Shown piece by piece: positions 1-9,505 of a DNA stretch of 64,000 bases. Both the position numbers and the translations under genes were made by a program. This DNA comes from Desulfolutivibrio sulfoxidireducens. Lineage in GTDB: Bacteria; Desulfobacterota; Desulfovibrionia; Desulfovibrionales; Desulfovibrionaceae. Location: NCBI RefSeq assembly GCF_013376475.1, contig NZ_CP045508.1, forward strand, positions 3,694,001 to 3,758,000, given 5' to 3'. The first letter of the stretch is position 1. Every line of letters starts with the position of its first letter. A model generated the notes under the pieces. It saw nothing but the letters and a program-made list of their open reading frames with translations. It searched no databases and was not told the origin of the DNA.

Positions 1-2760
1 GAAGTCCAGGATGTCGTTGATGATGGACAGCAAAAGCTCTCCGGCCGACTGGAAGGAACTGACGTAGCGGCTCTGCCTGGGGCTTAAGCCCGATTCGGAC
101 AGAAGATCGGCCATGCCCATGATGATGTTGATGGGGGTCCGGATCTCGTGGCTCATGCGGGCCAGAAATTCGGACTTGGCCGTGGCCGCCTGCTCGGCCA
201 CGAACTTGGCCTCGCGCAGGCGTTCCTCGGCCCCCTTGCGCTCCTCGATCTCCCGGCGCAGGGCCAGGGTGCGCTCGTCCACCACGGCGGCCAGTTCCAG
301 GCGCTTGCGCTCCACCCGGGCTACCCGCCACCGGTAGAAAAACCAGGCCGAGCCCAGGACGACGGCCAGAAACAGCCCCCGAAACCAGGTGGTCTCCCAG
401 TACGGCGGCAGGACCCGGATGCGCAGGGTGGTCCCGGCGTCGTTCCAGATGCCGTCGTCGTTGGCGGCCCGCATCCTGAGCGCGTAGACCCCGGGGTCGA
501 GGTTGGTGTAGGTGGCGAAGCGCCGCGGGGAGGGCTTGGTCCAGTCGTGGTCGAAGCCCTCCAGGATGTGCGAATAGTGGTTCTTGGCCGGGTCCGCGAA
601 ATCCAGGGCCGCATAGGTCACGGTAAAGCCGCGGTCCCCGGGGGAGAGTTCTATTTCCCCCACGAAGTCCGTTGCGGTTTCCCCTGTGTAGGGGCGGTCG
701 GTGATGGACAGGGCGGTGACCACCACGGGCGGGGCATGGGAATTTTTCTCCACCTCTTTGGGAAAAAACCCGTTTAAGCCCTTTATTCCCCCGAAGAACA
801 TCTCACCCGTATAGGCGTCGCGGTAGGCCGCGTTGATCCAGAACTCCACGCCCTGCAGGCCGTCCTTGGCCGTATAGTTGCGAAATTCCCCGGCCACGGG
901 ATCGAAACGGCTTAAGCCCTTGAAGGTGCTCATCCACAGGGCTCCGGTCTCGTCGCGCAGGATGGCCTGAATGCCGTCGTTTTGCAGGCCGTCGGCCTTG
1001 GTGTAGCGGGTGAAGGTTCCGGTCCTGGGGTCGAAGCGGTTGAGGCCGCTGTCGGTGCCCACCCAGAGAAGCCCGTTTGGCATCTCCAGGATGGGGGTGA
1101 CCCGGTCGTTGGACAGGCTGTGGGGATTGTCCGGATCGTTTTCCCAGTGCCGGAAGGTCTCCGTGGCCCGGTCGAAGAGGTTCAGACCCTTGTTGGTGCC
1201 GATCCAAAGCCCCCCGTTGTGGGCCTCGACGATGTGCCGGACCCGGTCGTGGCTGATGCTTTTGGGATCGCCCGGATCATGCCGGTAGCGCCGGCATGCG
1301 CCCGTGGCCGGGTCGAGGCGGTTGAGTCCCCCCTTGCTGGTGCCCACCCACAGCATCCCGTCCCGGGTTTCGGCCACGTACCACACCTTGTCCTGGGAGA
1401 GGCTTTCCGGGTTGTCCGGATCGTGCCGGAAATGCCGCCAGGTTCCGCCGGCCTCGTCGAAGAGGTTGAGCCCCTTATCCGCGGTCCCGGCCCAGACCCG
1501 GCCGAAGCGGTCGCGCAGCAGGCAGGTGATCTCGTCCTGGGAGATGGACCCCGGATCGTCCGGATCGTGGCGGAACACCTTCCGGCCCCCGGTTCGCCGG
1601 TCGATGACCGTGATGCCGCCGTCGCGCGTGCCCACCCAGAGGCGGCCCCTGGAGTCCATGGTCACGGCGCTGACCTCGCCTCCCGACAGCCCCCGGGGAT
1701 CGCCGGTTTTCTTGCGGTAGAGGTCGAAGGCCCTGGTCTTGGGGGAGAGCTTGCTTATCCCGGCGGTGAAGCTGCCGAACCACAGGATGCCCGAGGCGTC
1801 CTCCATGACGCACCGGATGTCGTTGCCGCAGAGGCTCAAAGGGTCGCCGGCCTCGTGGACGTGCATGACGAAGGGCTTTTCCGGGCTCTCACGCTGGGCC
1901 AGACCGACGTCCGTGCCCACCCACAGGGTTCCCCGGGAGTCCCGGAACGTCGCGGCGATGGCCCGGCCCTCCAGGTGGCGGGTGATCCGGCCGCTTTCCA
2001 GGTCGATCTCGAAAAGCCCCTGCCACTCGGTGCCCGCGAAAAGAGTCCGTCCGTCCGCCGCGTACAGGCTGGAGACGATCATCGGGTTGCCGCCCCCGGG
2101 AGACGACTCCGGGCCCGGGTCCAGGGCCATGGGCGAAAAGGCCATGGTCCGAGGATCGAAGCGAAAAAGTCCGGCGTTCGTGCCCACGAAAAGGACGCCG
2201 TCCGGCCCGGCGGCCAGGGCCAGGATCTCGTCGGCGGCCCGCTCCAGGGTGCCGGCGCCCGCCTGGCGGTAGGTGACGAAGGTTCCGCCGGCCGGGTCCA
2301 GGGAGGCCAGCCCCCCGAAGGTGCCCACCCAGATGGTTCCCGCCTGGTCCCGGCACAGGGCCCGGACCTCGTCGTGGGGCAGGCTTTGGGGGGTGTCCGG
2401 GTCGTGCCGGTAGCGCACGAAACGATCCCGGCGGGCATCGAAAAAATTCAGGCCGCCGCTTTTGGTGCCGACCCACAGCGCGCCGTCGCCATCTGGCAAA
2501 ACGGCCCTGATGTTGCCGTCGGAGATAGTTTCCGGCCGGCCCGAGTCGGCGTGATAGGTCCGATATTCGTACCCGTCGTAGCGCACCAGCCCGTCGTAGG
2601 TCCCAAACCACAGAAACCCCCGGGTATCCATGGTGATGCTTAAGACCGAGGACTGGGGAAGGCCGTCCTCCACAGTGACGTGGTGGAACCGGGGCTGGGC
2701 CTGGACCGGCTTTGAGGAAAAACCGAGCCCGGCGGCAAGGGCAAAGGCGAAAACAAGCAT
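1..2760 (-). CDS. Propeller-type sensor histidine kinase (partial, 3' end outside window)
   Basis: Signal-transducing membrane kinase. The protein starts with a signal peptide ([15 protein letters not shown]), then carries more than ten two-component-propeller repeats, each with a LWVGT-like core, that build a periplasmic sensor. A Y_Y_Y-type domain (about residues 650-740), one transmembrane helix ([18 protein letters not shown]), a short coiled coil and a HisKA domain with the phospho-acceptor motif [10 protein letters not shown] follow. The frame is still open at base 1 (ending ..SIINDILDF), so the HATPase domain and any receiver lie outside. The start at 2760 is chosen because it gives a clean signal peptide; longer upstream readings are in other frames. 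The ligand is unknown. Confidence 0.93.
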   Translation of the reverse strand, partial: MLVFAFALAAGLGFSSKPVQAQPRFHHVTVEDGLPQSSVLSITMDTRGFLWFGTYDGLVRYDGYEYRTYHADSGRPETISDGNIRAVLPDGDGALWVGTKSGGLNFFDARRDRFVRYRHDPDTPQSLPHDEVRALCRDQAGTIWVGTFGGLASLDPAGGTFVTYRQAGAGTLERAADEILALAAGPDGVLFVGTNAGLFRFDPRTMAFSPMALDPGPESSPGGGNPMIVSSLYAADGRTLFAGTEWQGLFEIDLESGRITRHLEGRAIAATFRDSRGTLWVGTDVGLAQRESPEKPFVMHVHEAGDPLSLCGNDIRCVMEDASGILWFGSFTAGISKLSPKTRAFDLYRKKTGDPRGLSGGEVSAVTMDSRGRLWVGTRDGGITVIDRRTGGRKVFRHDPDDPGSISQDEITCLLRDRFGRVWAGTADKGLNLFDEAGGTWRHFRHDPDNPESLSQDKVWYVAETRDGMLWVGTSKGGLNRLDPATGACRRYRHDPGDPKSISHDRVRHIVEAHNGGLWIGTNKGLNLFDRATETFRHWENDPDNPHSLSNDRVTPILEMPNGLLWVGTDSGLNRFDPRTGTFTRYTKADGLQNDGIQAILRDETGALWMSTFKGLSRFDPVAGEFRNYTAKDGLQGVEFWINAAYRDAYTGEMFFGGIKGLNGFFPKEVEKNSHAPPVVVTALSITDRPYTGETATDFVGEIELSPGDRGFTVTYAALDFADPAKNHYSHILEGFDHDWTKPSPRRFATYTNLDPGVYALRMRAANDDGIWNDAGTTLRIRVLPPYWETTWFRGLFLAVVLGSAWFFYRWRVARVERKRLELAAVVDERTLALRREIEERKGAEERLREAKFVAEQAATAKSEFLARMSHEIRTPINIIMGMADLLSESGLSPRQSRYVSSFQSAGELLLSIINDILDF

Positions 2761-3260
2761 CCCGGACGTGAAACGCGCCGCCCGAAGCGCGCCAGCCGGC
2801 CATGACCTCCACCCGGACCACGGTCCGGCCGAAGGCGCCTCCAGTATCCATCCCTGTCCGCCACCTGACGTCACGCGTCCTCCGCGTCCATCAATCCGTC
2901 ACATTTGAAAGTCCTTACGCCCTGACAATACGGATTTACGAAAAAAACACAATTCGGCACAAAGACTTTGCAAAAATATGCGGCGGAGGAAACCATCAGG
3001 GAGCCGAAGGGCCAGGCCCCTTGGCATCCCGCAGGGGCAAGACCCGCGGGCGGGGCAACGCGTCTGACAAAGGCATATTTTCTTTTTTCACAAGAACTTC
3101 GGCAAGGACATACCCGCGACGCCCTTCGGACGGGAATCCCGGCAAAAGCCGCTTCGCCCCGCTTCAAGGGCCATTCGCCCCCGGGGTCTCCGACTCCGGC
3201 CGCACGCCCGCCCCGGGAAGGCGGGAAACCTCCCCGGGACGCGAAAAGCCGATGCGCGGC
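2761..3260. other. Intergenic region with degenerate palindromic element
   Basis: About 500 bases without a supported gene between two leftward genes. Near 3010-3035 lies AAGGGCCAGGCCCCTTGG followed by CATCCC, which looks like a decayed copy of the dispersed palindromic repeat found intact at 6428, 15461, 20673 and 35276. The AT-rich stretch 2900-2990 probably holds the promoter of the sensor kinase, but no clear -35/-10 pair was identified. Confidence 0.4.
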
Positions 3261-4550
3261 CTAGTCGTCGAAGTTCCCCTGCGCTCCCTTGTCCGAGGAC
3301 AGGGTTTCGGCCCTTTTCCGGTACTTCTCCGGGGTCCATTCGGCCGGATCCTCGATTCGTTCGGCCTTGGGTCCGAGATCGTACGTCTCGGCGCCGGCCA
3401 GAAGCGCCCGGGCCACGGACCCGGTGCCGGCGGCATTGAACACCCGGGTCAAAAGCCCGTACACGAAGTCCTCCACGGCCTTTGCCATGCGTTCGCGGAC
3501 CTCGGCCGCCTGGCCCAGGATCTTGTTCTCGAAAACGATATTGAGTTTCTTGTAGTTGCCGCCCTTGATGCCGTGGGCGTCGGCATAGGCCTTCATCTCG
3601 GCCCACAGTTCCTCGGTCACGCCCTGGCCCGGGACCTTCACCAGGTCGCCGGCCGCGTCCAGGATGGCGTTGCCGTAGTCGTTGACCTGTATGCCCCAGG
3701 AAATCATCTGCAGGGCCGTGGCCACGTTGGCCTTGGTGGTGGCGGTCTTGGCCGCGATCTCGCGCAGGCGCTCGGAGGAATTGCCCGAGGTGCCGTGCTG
3801 GGCCCCGGAGATGCCGTATTTGGCCAGGGCGGCGTGGATCTCGGCGGTAAGCCCCACCTGGATGCCCGAGGAGCTTTCCTCGATGCCGTGGGTGGTGCCG
3901 TTATTGAGCGCGATCCAGTCGGGGTGGATGCCGTGGGCGTTTAAGCCGGCGATGAGAAACACGGCCTCGGCCGGGGTGGACAGGCCGGATTTCCCTTTGA
4001 TCTCGCCGACCTCGGTCTCGTAGCCGGCCCAGGTCGGGACGAATGGGGCCAGTTCGATGTTGGCCGCCAGGTTGTCGGCGTCGGGCAGGTGGGAGGCGTC
4101 GATGGCGATGGAGGTGACCCCGGCGTCGAACAGGGAGGGGATCTCCACCCTGGCCGCCTCCAGGTCCCTCGGGGCCTTGATGCCGTAGTGGTCGGCGTGG
4201 ATGGCCACGGGCACGGTGATTCCCAGTTCGTTCATGACCGCGTCGGCCTGGCGGGCCAGGTTCCACAGGCTCACCGGGCAGTAGGCGCTGGCCCCGCCCT
4301 CGGACCGGGCGATCTCCAGGATCACGGCCGCGTCGGCCTTCTGGGCGGCCCGCAGCACGCCGCGCAGGATCATGTGGCCGCGGCAGTTGGCGGCGATGGT
4401 CATGGCCCCGCCCTTGGCGGTCATGGCCCGGTCGATGGCCTTGCCGCTGACCAGCAGGGCCTTGGAATTGGGGAAAAGTTTGGCCACGTTGGGCGGGCGA
4501 CCCACGGCCAGGGCCTTTTCGAAATCCGGGGGGACGTCTTTCTCGGGCAT
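3261..4550 (-). CDS. fba: Class II fructose-bisphosphate aldolase
   Basis: A 429-residue zinc-dependent aldolase of the glycolytic/gluconeogenic pathway, cleaving fructose 1,6-bisphosphate to DHAP and glyceraldehyde 3-phosphate. The metal-binding motif HADHYG and later histidine motifs (LNNGTTHGIEE, GAQHGTSGN) are present. It is longer than the roughly 350 residues of the E. coli enzyme and belongs to the longer class II forms. The start at 4550 is preceded by AAGGAGAACCTCC, a strong ribosome binding site. It is a single gene, divergent from the DMT exporter. A related sugar-phosphate or ketose aldolase specificity is possible, but the family is clear. Confidence 0.9.
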   Translation of the reverse strand: MPEKDVPPDFEKALAVGRPPNVAKLFPNSKALLVSGKAIDRAMTAKGGAMTIAANCRGHMILRGVLRAAQKADAAVILEIARSEGGASAYCPVSLWNLARQADAVMNELGITVPVAIHADHYGIKAPRDLEAARVEIPSLFDAGVTSIAIDASHLPDADNLAANIELAPFVPTWAGYETEVGEIKGKSGLSTPAEAVFLIAGLNAHGIHPDWIALNNGTTHGIEESSSGIQVGLTAEIHAALAKYGISGAQHGTSGNSSERLREIAAKTATTKANVATALQMISWGIQVNDYGNAILDAAGDLVKVPGQGVTEELWAEMKAYADAHGIKGGNYKKLNIVFENKILGQAAEVRERMAKAVEDFVYGLLTRVFNAAGTGSVARALLAGAETYDLGPKAERIEDPAEWTPEKYRKRAETLSSDKGAQGNFDD

Positions 4551-4704
4551 GGAGGTTCTCCTTGGGGTATTTGTTTGCGGCCCGGCCCATGCGGGTCGGG
4601 CGCGGCGTTTCCGGCCGCATGTCGCGCGGCGGCGTGGGCGGTCCGAAACGGTCGGGACAAGACCGCCACGTCACCTGATAAGTTATATTTACACCTCCGT
4701 CCAT

Positions 4705-4796
4705 GGGACAGCCTCCGCCGCCCACAGGGAAATCGACGTTGATGGTCGATGCCGCCTGGAGCACGCGGGACAGCCCCCGCCGCCCACGGGGAAATC
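4705..4796. repeat. Pair of 30-bp direct repeats in a divergent promoter region
   Basis: Two near-identical 30-bp copies (4705-4734 and 4767-4796, two mismatches) of GGGACAGCCYCCGCCGCCCA continuing to ..GGGAAATC lie 62 bp apart in the 325-base gap between the aldolase and the DMT exporter. The rest of the gap (4551-4875) contains an AT-rich patch at 4676-4695 (ATAAGTTATATTTA) that may be a -10 region. The role of the repeats is unknown; an operator pair or a duplicated intergenic element are both possible. Confidence 0.6.
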
Positions 4797-4875
4797 CTTT
4801 TGCCGGCGGAACGGTTTCCTGGTAGGCATCCAACCTTCGCGCCGGGCGGCACGATCGCCCCGCGCCGGAGGAATC

Positions 4876-5784
4876 ATGGCTGTCGGATATGTGTATGTGC
4901 TGTGCGCCGCCGTCATGTGGGGGCTTATCGGACCGGCCTCCAAGCTGGCCTTCGCGGCCGGCATGGAGCCCCTGGAGGTGGCCTTCTGGCGCACGGTTCT
5001 GGCCTGGGCGCTTTTCGGGACCCAGGCCCTTTTGTCCGGGGATCTGCGGGTGGCCAGAAAAGACGTGCCCGCCGTGGCCGGTTTCGGGGTGTTCTGCATC
5101 GCCGGGCTGTTCGGGTCCTACGTCTACGCCGTGAAGCTCGGCGGCGCGGCCATGGCCTCGGTCCTTTTGTACACGGCCCCGGCCTGGGTGGCCCTGCTGT
5201 CGTTTCTTTTGCTCAAGGAGCGCATGGGGGCGTTCAAGATCGCGGCTGTGTGCGCCACCATCGCCGGCGTGGCCGGGATCAGCCTGGGACCGCGCCTGGC
5301 CGGGGACGTGGCGGGCAGCGTGCCCGTGACCGTGGCCTCGGTGCTGGTCGGGCTTCTGGCCGGGTTCACCTACGCCCTGTACTATATTTTCGGCAAACTG
5401 TATCTGTCGCGCTACAAGACCCCGACCATCTTTTTTTACGCCCTGCCCATCGGCGCACTGGCCCTTCTGCCTTTTTTCGAGCTGCGGCTTCCGAGTCTTT
5501 CGGGCCTGGCGGCCTGCGCCTTTTTGGCCCTGTGCTCCACCTACGGGGCCTACTCCATCTATTACGCCGGTCTGAGGACCCTGGAGGCCACCCGGGCGGC
5601 GGTGGTGGCCACCATCGAGCCGGTGGTGGCGGCGGGGCTGGCCTGGGTGATGTTCGGGGAGGTGTTCACGCCGGTGGGCTACGCCGGGAGCGCCCTGATC
5701 TTATTCGGGGTGCTTCTGGCCATCTGGGAGGGCGGCCGGCAGCGCCTGACGGTCCCGGCCTCGCTTCTTCCCAAAAAGCGGTGA
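4876..5784 (+). CDS. EamA-family DMT superfamily transporter
   Basis: A 302-residue inner-membrane protein with about ten hydrophobic segments arranged as two five-helix EamA repeats. The first begins YVYVLCAAVMWGLIGPASK; the second carries the conserved ETRAAVVATIEPVVAA-like stretch (LEATRAAVVATIEPVVAA). Family members export metabolites or amino acids; the substrate here cannot be read from sequence. The start at 4876 follows CGGAGGAATC, a good ribosome binding site, and removes a long unlikely N-terminal extension of the open frame. It stands alone, divergent from the aldolase. Confidence 0.88.
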   Translation: MAVGYVYVLCAAVMWGLIGPASKLAFAAGMEPLEVAFWRTVLAWALFGTQALLSGDLRVARKDVPAVAGFGVFCIAGLFGSYVYAVKLGGAAMASVLLYTAPAWVALLSFLLLKERMGAFKIAAVCATIAGVAGISLGPRLAGDVAGSVPVTVASVLVGLLAGFTYALYYIFGKLYLSRYKTPTIFFYALPIGALALLPFFELRLPSLSGLAACAFLALCSTYGAYSIYYAGLRTLEATRAAVVATIEPVVAAGLAWVMFGEVFTPVGYAGSALILFGVLLAIWEGGRQRLTVPASLLPKKR

Positions 5785-5943
5785 TTCCGGGTCCGCGCGG
5801 CGGCGCCCCGTGACGGGAAAACCCGCGCCAGGCCGGGATATTCAGGCCTCCCGCGCTAAAGAACGCCCCGGATGCGGCCGATAAGATGATCAAAAGGAGT
5901 CGCGTTTTGCAGCACGACGACCACAGCGGCCCAAGGATCGGCC

Positions 5944-6342
5944 ATGATGGACACCACCGAAAAGACCCTGGCCATGGCGGGCTGGGTTCAAGGATTGGAC
6001 GGCATCGCGACCGGCGCGACGCGCGACGGTCCGGGATCGTCCGCCAACCGAAACCACGCCCCGAATTCCCTTCTCTCCTGGCGTAGCGAGAACATCGCCG
6101 CGCCCGACGCGACGGACCAGGAACGCATCGAGAAGGCCCTCAGCGACCTCACGACCCGCCTGCGCACCGACACCACATCCCTGCAACTGCGTATTGACCA
6201 GGCCACGGGCGCGGTCCAGGCCGAAATCGTGGACGCCGCAAGCGGCAAGGTGATCCGCAAGATTCCCATGGACGAGTTGATGCGCCTGTCGCAGGGCGTC
6301 CAAAAGGGGGCCGCCGCCGTCATCTACGACGGCACGGCGTAA
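5944..6342 (+). CDS. flaG: FlaG family flagellar protein
   Basis: A 132-residue cytoplasmic or exported protein of the FlaG family, which influences flagellar filament length in other bacteria. The C-terminal half has the family pattern: LQLRIDQATGAVQAEIVDA followed by SGKVIRKIPMDELMRL. The N-terminal half is polar and poorly conserved, as usual for the family. Two adjacent ATGs (5944, 5947) could start it; AAGGATC lies 10 bases upstream. No flagellin or fliD gene is next to it, so it appears as an orphan here. It converges on the liv operon. Confidence 0.82.
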   Translation: MMDTTEKTLAMAGWVQGLDGIATGATRDGPGSSANRNHAPNSLLSWRSENIAAPDATDQERIEKALSDLTTRLRTDTTSLQLRIDQATGAVQAEIVDAASGKVIRKIPMDELMRLSQGVQKGAAAVIYDGTA

Positions 6343-6427
6343 GGGTCGGAAGGGAAAGCATGTTCAGGTTTTTCCGGAGGACCGGCGAGGCCGCGGGCGT
6401 GAGGGACGGAAAGAACGCGGAGAGGAT

Positions 6428-6466
6428 GCCTCCGGCGGCCAAGGGGCTTTAGCCCTTTGGAATCCC
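6428..6466. repeat. Dispersed palindromic repeat, probable bidirectional terminator (copy 1)
   Basis: GCCTCCGGCGGCCAAGGGGC continues through TTTAGCCCTTTGGAATCCC. The core AAGGGGCT-TT-AGCCCTTT folds into a hairpin. It lies in the convergent gap between flaG and livF, where it could stop transcription from both sides. Copies occur at 15461-15501, 20673-20710 and 35276-35313. Confidence 0.75.
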
Positions 6467-6516
6467 ATACCGGTTTCGCGGGGGGGCCAAACGGCCCAAT
6501 CCGGCCCGCTTCGCCG

Positions 6517-7236
6517 TCACCCCCCCAGATAGGCCTTGCGGATCTCGGGATTGGCCCGAAGCGCGGACGCCTTGTCCTCCATGACCACCCGGCCCGTCTC
6601 CAGGACGTAGCCCCGGTCGGCCAGGGACAGGGCGATGTTGGCGTTTTGCTCGACCAAAAGGATGGTCGTGCCCTGCTGCTCGTTGATGTCTTTTATGATC
6701 CGGAAGATGTGCTGGGAGATAAGCGGGGACAGCCCAAGCGAGGGCTCGTCGAGAAGCAGCATCGTGGGCCGGCTCATGAGCGCCCGGGCAATGGCCAGCA
6801 TCTGCTGCTCGCCCCCGGACAGGGTCCCGCCCTGCTGGCCCCGGCGCTCGTAAAGCACCGGGAAAAGCCGAAACACCAGCCCCATGTCCTTTTTGATCCC
6901 GTCCGCGTCGCGCCTGAAAAAGGCCCCCATCTCCAGGTTCTCGGCCACGGTCAGCCGGGGGAAGATGCGCCGGCCCTCGGGCACCTGGCACAGCCCCATG
7001 CCCGGAAGTTTATCCGGACTGGTGTCCCGGATGGATTTCCCCCGGTACAGGACGTCGCCGGCCGTGGCCTTGACGATGCCGCACACGGTCATCAGCGTGG
7101 TGGTCTTGCCCGCGCCGTTGGCCCCGATGATGCTGACGATCTCGCCCTCGTCCACGCGCAGGCTGACCTCGCGCAGCGACTGGATGCGGCCGTAGTGGGC
7201 GCTCACGCCCCGAAGCTCCAAAAGTGGCGCGCCCAC
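6517..7236 (-). CDS. livF: Branched-chain amino-acid ABC transporter ATP-binding protein LivF
   Basis: A 239-residue cytoplasmic ATPase that powers uptake of leucine, isoleucine and valine or related amides. Walker A (GANGAGKTT), the ABC signature (LSGGEQQMLAIARAL) and Walker B (MLLLDEPSLGLSP) are all intact, and the length is typical for LivF. The start is a GTG at 7236, two bases after the livM stop, which indicates translational coupling; longer readings run into livM in another frame. It is the last gene of livG-K-H-M-F and is followed by the palindromic repeat. Confidence 0.93.
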   Translation of the reverse strand: MGAPLLELRGVSAHYGRIQSLREVSLRVDEGEIVSIIGANGAGKTTTLMTVCGIVKATAGDVLYRGKSIRDTSPDKLPGMGLCQVPEGRRIFPRLTVAENLEMGAFFRRDADGIKKDMGLVFRLFPVLYERRGQQGGTLSGGEQQMLAIARALMSRPTMLLLDEPSLGLSPLISQHIFRIIKDINEQQGTTILLVEQNANIALSLADRGYVLETGRVVMEDKASALRANPEIRKAYLGG

Positions 7237-7238
7237 GT

Positions 7239-8462
7239 TTACCCCTCGTCGTCCGAGCGTTTGCCAAGGCGCGCCGCGGGCCACAGCCCGGCCGGGCGCA
7301 CCAGCATCATCACCGCCATGACCCCGCCAAAGACCAGCATGCGGTACAGCTCGAACTGGCGGAAGACCTCGGGCAAGGCCACCAGGGCCAAGGCCCCGAG
7401 GATGACCCCGGGAATGGACCCCAGGCCCCCCAGGACCACCATGGCCAGGACCATGGCCGATTCGATGAAGGTGAAGCTCTCCGGACTCACAAAGCGCATC
7501 CGGGCCGCGAAAAAGGCCCCGGCCAGCCCGCCGAACACCGCGCCCATGGCGTAGGCCAGCAGCTTGAAGCGAAAGGTGTTCACGCCCATGAGTTCGGCCG
7601 CGGTCTCGTCCTCCCGGATGGCCTCCCAGGCCCGGCCGATGCGCGAGAAGTTGAGCCTTCTCACGGCCACCACGGTGAACACGGCCAGGCCCAGGATGAT
7701 GTAGTACATCCAGAAGAGCTTGCGCATGACGATGGTCTCGAAGGTCAGCCCGCCGTCGCCGAAAACCGGCACGGTCAGGCTCGGCGGGGCGATGCCCAAA
7801 ATCCCGTTGGGGCCGTTGGTCAGGCTCATCCAGTTGTTCAAGATGATGCGCACGATCTCCCCGAACCCCAGGGTGACGATGGCCAGGTAGTCCCCGCGCA
7901 TGCGCAGGGTGGGATAGCCGATGACGCACCCGGCCACGGCCGCGAACGCGGCGCAGATGGGCAGGCACAGCCAGAACGACAGCCCGTAGTGGATGGAGAG
8001 CAGGGCGTAGGTGTAGGCCCCCACGCCGTAAAAGGCGATGTAGCCCAGGTCCAAAAGGCCGCACAGCCCGACCACCACGTTCAGGCCCAGGCCCAGGCAG
8101 ACGTAGACCAGCACGTTAACGGCCACGTCCTGGGCGTAGCGCTCGGTGAGAAAGGGATAGGCCAGGGCGAAGGCGCACAGCGGCGCGAGGAACATCCATT
8201 TGGGCCAGGCCGCGTACACCCGGCCCACGCCCCGAACCAGGCGGGCCAGGGGCCTTCCCGCGAAGTCGAAGACCCCGGCCCGGGACAGCCTGAAAAACGC
8301 GAAACCAATCAGGGCGGCCAGGGCGATCTTCCACCAGACCGCGAAGGTGTCGAGAAAGGTCAGGGTGCCGTCGGGCTTTATGCCCAGAAGCGGCCACAGA
8401 AGGAGGAACAGCCAGGCCATGGCCAGGCCGAAAAGGAGCCAGACCCTAGACCCGCGTGTCAT
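7239..8462 (-). CDS. livM: Branched-chain amino-acid ABC transporter permease LivM
   Basis: A 407-residue inner-membrane permease that pairs with LivH. About ten hydrophobic segments are visible, and the family core GLNVVVGLCGLLDLGYIAFY and RMRGDYLAIVTLGFGEIVRI is present, together with the cytoplasmic EAA-like loop GRAWEAIREDETAAELMGVN that contacts the ATPases. The extended N-terminus with extra helices resembles the longer E. coli type LivM. It overlaps the end of livH by 17 bases and ends two bases before the livF start. Confidence 0.94.
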   Translation of the reverse strand: MTRGSRVWLLFGLAMAWLFLLLWPLLGIKPDGTLTFLDTFAVWWKIALAALIGFAFFRLSRAGVFDFAGRPLARLVRGVGRVYAAWPKWMFLAPLCAFALAYPFLTERYAQDVAVNVLVYVCLGLGLNVVVGLCGLLDLGYIAFYGVGAYTYALLSIHYGLSFWLCLPICAAFAAVAGCVIGYPTLRMRGDYLAIVTLGFGEIVRIILNNWMSLTNGPNGILGIAPPSLTVPVFGDGGLTFETIVMRKLFWMYYIILGLAVFTVVAVRRLNFSRIGRAWEAIREDETAAELMGVNTFRFKLLAYAMGAVFGGLAGAFFAARMRFVSPESFTFIESAMVLAMVVLGGLGSIPGVILGALALVALPEVFRQFELYRMLVFGGVMAVMMLVRPAGLWPAARLGKRSDDEG

Positions 8463-9363
8463 CGACGTTCTCCCCCATGATGCCGGTGGGCATGAAATAC
8501 AGGACCAGGATCAGGATGACGAAGGCGAACACGTCCTTGTACTGGCCGCCCATGGGCAGGTAGGCGGCGGCCATGATCTCCACCATGCCGATGACCAGGC
8601 CGCCGACCATGGCCCCGGTGATGTTGCCGATGCCGCCCAACACGGCGGCGGCAAAGGCCTTGATGCCCGGCACGAAGCCCATGTCGTAGCGCACCGAGCC
8701 GTAGTACAGCCCGACCATGATCCCGGCGGCGGCGGCCAGACAGGCCCCGATGGCGAAGGTGACGCTGATGATCTTGTTGGAATTGATGCCCACCAGGGCG
8801 CTCATGACCTTGTCCTGGGCCGTGGCCCGCATGGCCTTGCCGATGCGGGTCTTAAACACCAGGGCGTTGAGGCCGAGAAGCAACAGGGTGGTCACGGCCA
8901 GGATGCCGATCTGCATGTAGCTTATGCGGATGGCCCCCACATCGAAGCCGCCATGGGTGAACTCGGCGGGATAGGCCTTGTCGTAGACGCCCTGGGTGAG
9001 CATGAGCCCGTTTTGGAGAAAGATGGACATGCCCAGGGCCGACAAGAGGACCGACAGCCGGGAGGACTGGCGTAGCGGCTTGTAGGCCACCTTTTCCACG
9101 GCCATAGCCAGCATGGCGCAATAGCCCATGGACAGGATCAGGGCCAAGCCGAGGCCCAGGCCGGGATGGTTCTCCATGACCCCGTTGGCGGTCAAAAAGC
9201 TTAAGAGGATGACCCCCATGTAGCCGCCGGCGGCGAAGATCTCGCCGTGGGCGAAGTTGATGAGCTGGATGATGCCGTAGACCATGGTATAGCCCAGGGC
9301 CACCAGGGCGTACACCCCGCCGAGCGTCAATCCGTTGATGACCTGCTGCGCGAAATAATCCAT
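8446..9363 (-). CDS. livH: Branched-chain amino-acid ABC transporter permease LivH
   Basis: A 305-residue inner-membrane permease. The N-terminus FAQQVINGLTLGGVYALVAL and GYTMVYGIIQLINFAHGEIF are classic LivH motifs, and the loop GKAMRATAQDKVMSALVGIN is the coupling segment. About eight transmembrane segments are visible. The start at 9363 has AAAAGGCGGAACGC upstream. It is separated from livK by 142 bases holding two strong hairpins and overlaps livM. Confidence 0.94.
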   Translation of the reverse strand: MDYFAQQVINGLTLGGVYALVALGYTMVYGIIQLINFAHGEIFAAGGYMGVILLSFLTANGVMENHPGLGLGLALILSMGYCAMLAMAVEKVAYKPLRQSSRLSVLLSALGMSIFLQNGLMLTQGVYDKAYPAEFTHGGFDVGAIRISYMQIGILAVTTLLLLGLNALVFKTRIGKAMRATAQDKVMSALVGINSNKIISVTFAIGACLAAAAGIMVGLYYGSVRYDMGFVPGIKAFAAAVLGGIGNITGAMVGGLVIGMVEIMAAAYLPMGGQYKDVFAFVILILVLYFMPTGIMGENVDDTRV

Positions 9364-9400
9364 GCGTTCCGCCTTTTGGCCGTCGGGGGCCTTCGCCCTC

Positions 9401-9493
9401 GGCCATGTCCGCCCGCGCCCGGCCGGCGGACATGGCCCAGGGCGAAACGTCCCTGGGGGGAATGCCGGGAGGGACCAAAGCCCCTCCCGGCAT
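9401..9493 (-). promoter_or_regulatory. Two strong hairpins between livK and livH
   Basis: Downstream of livK there is a perfect 12-bp stem (ATGCCGGGAGGG, 9462-9473, pairing with 9482-9493) and then a perfect 13-bp stem (GGCCATGTCCGCC, 9401-9413, pairing with 9425-9437). Neither has a U-tract. In other transporters such hairpins protect the binding-protein mRNA or attenuate readthrough, so that the periplasmic protein is made in excess; that role is inferred here. Confidence 0.65.
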
Positions 9494-9505
9494 CGTGATG
9501 CGGGC

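Noticed and set aside
982-2643. Long plus-strand open frame over the sensor kinase
   Set aside because: It is the high-GC shadow of the propeller repeats on the other strand; its product is low-complexity Gly/Val/Pro/Arg without any family pattern.
6360-6452. Short ORF (MFRFFRRTGEAAG..) after flaG
   Set aside because: It has a fair ribosome binding site, but its end is encoded by the palindromic repeat (..MPPAAKGL), a common artefact of that element.
7224-8480. Long plus-strand open frame opposite livM
   Set aside because: Gln/Gly/His-rich artefact of antisense reading; livM on the minus strand is unambiguous.
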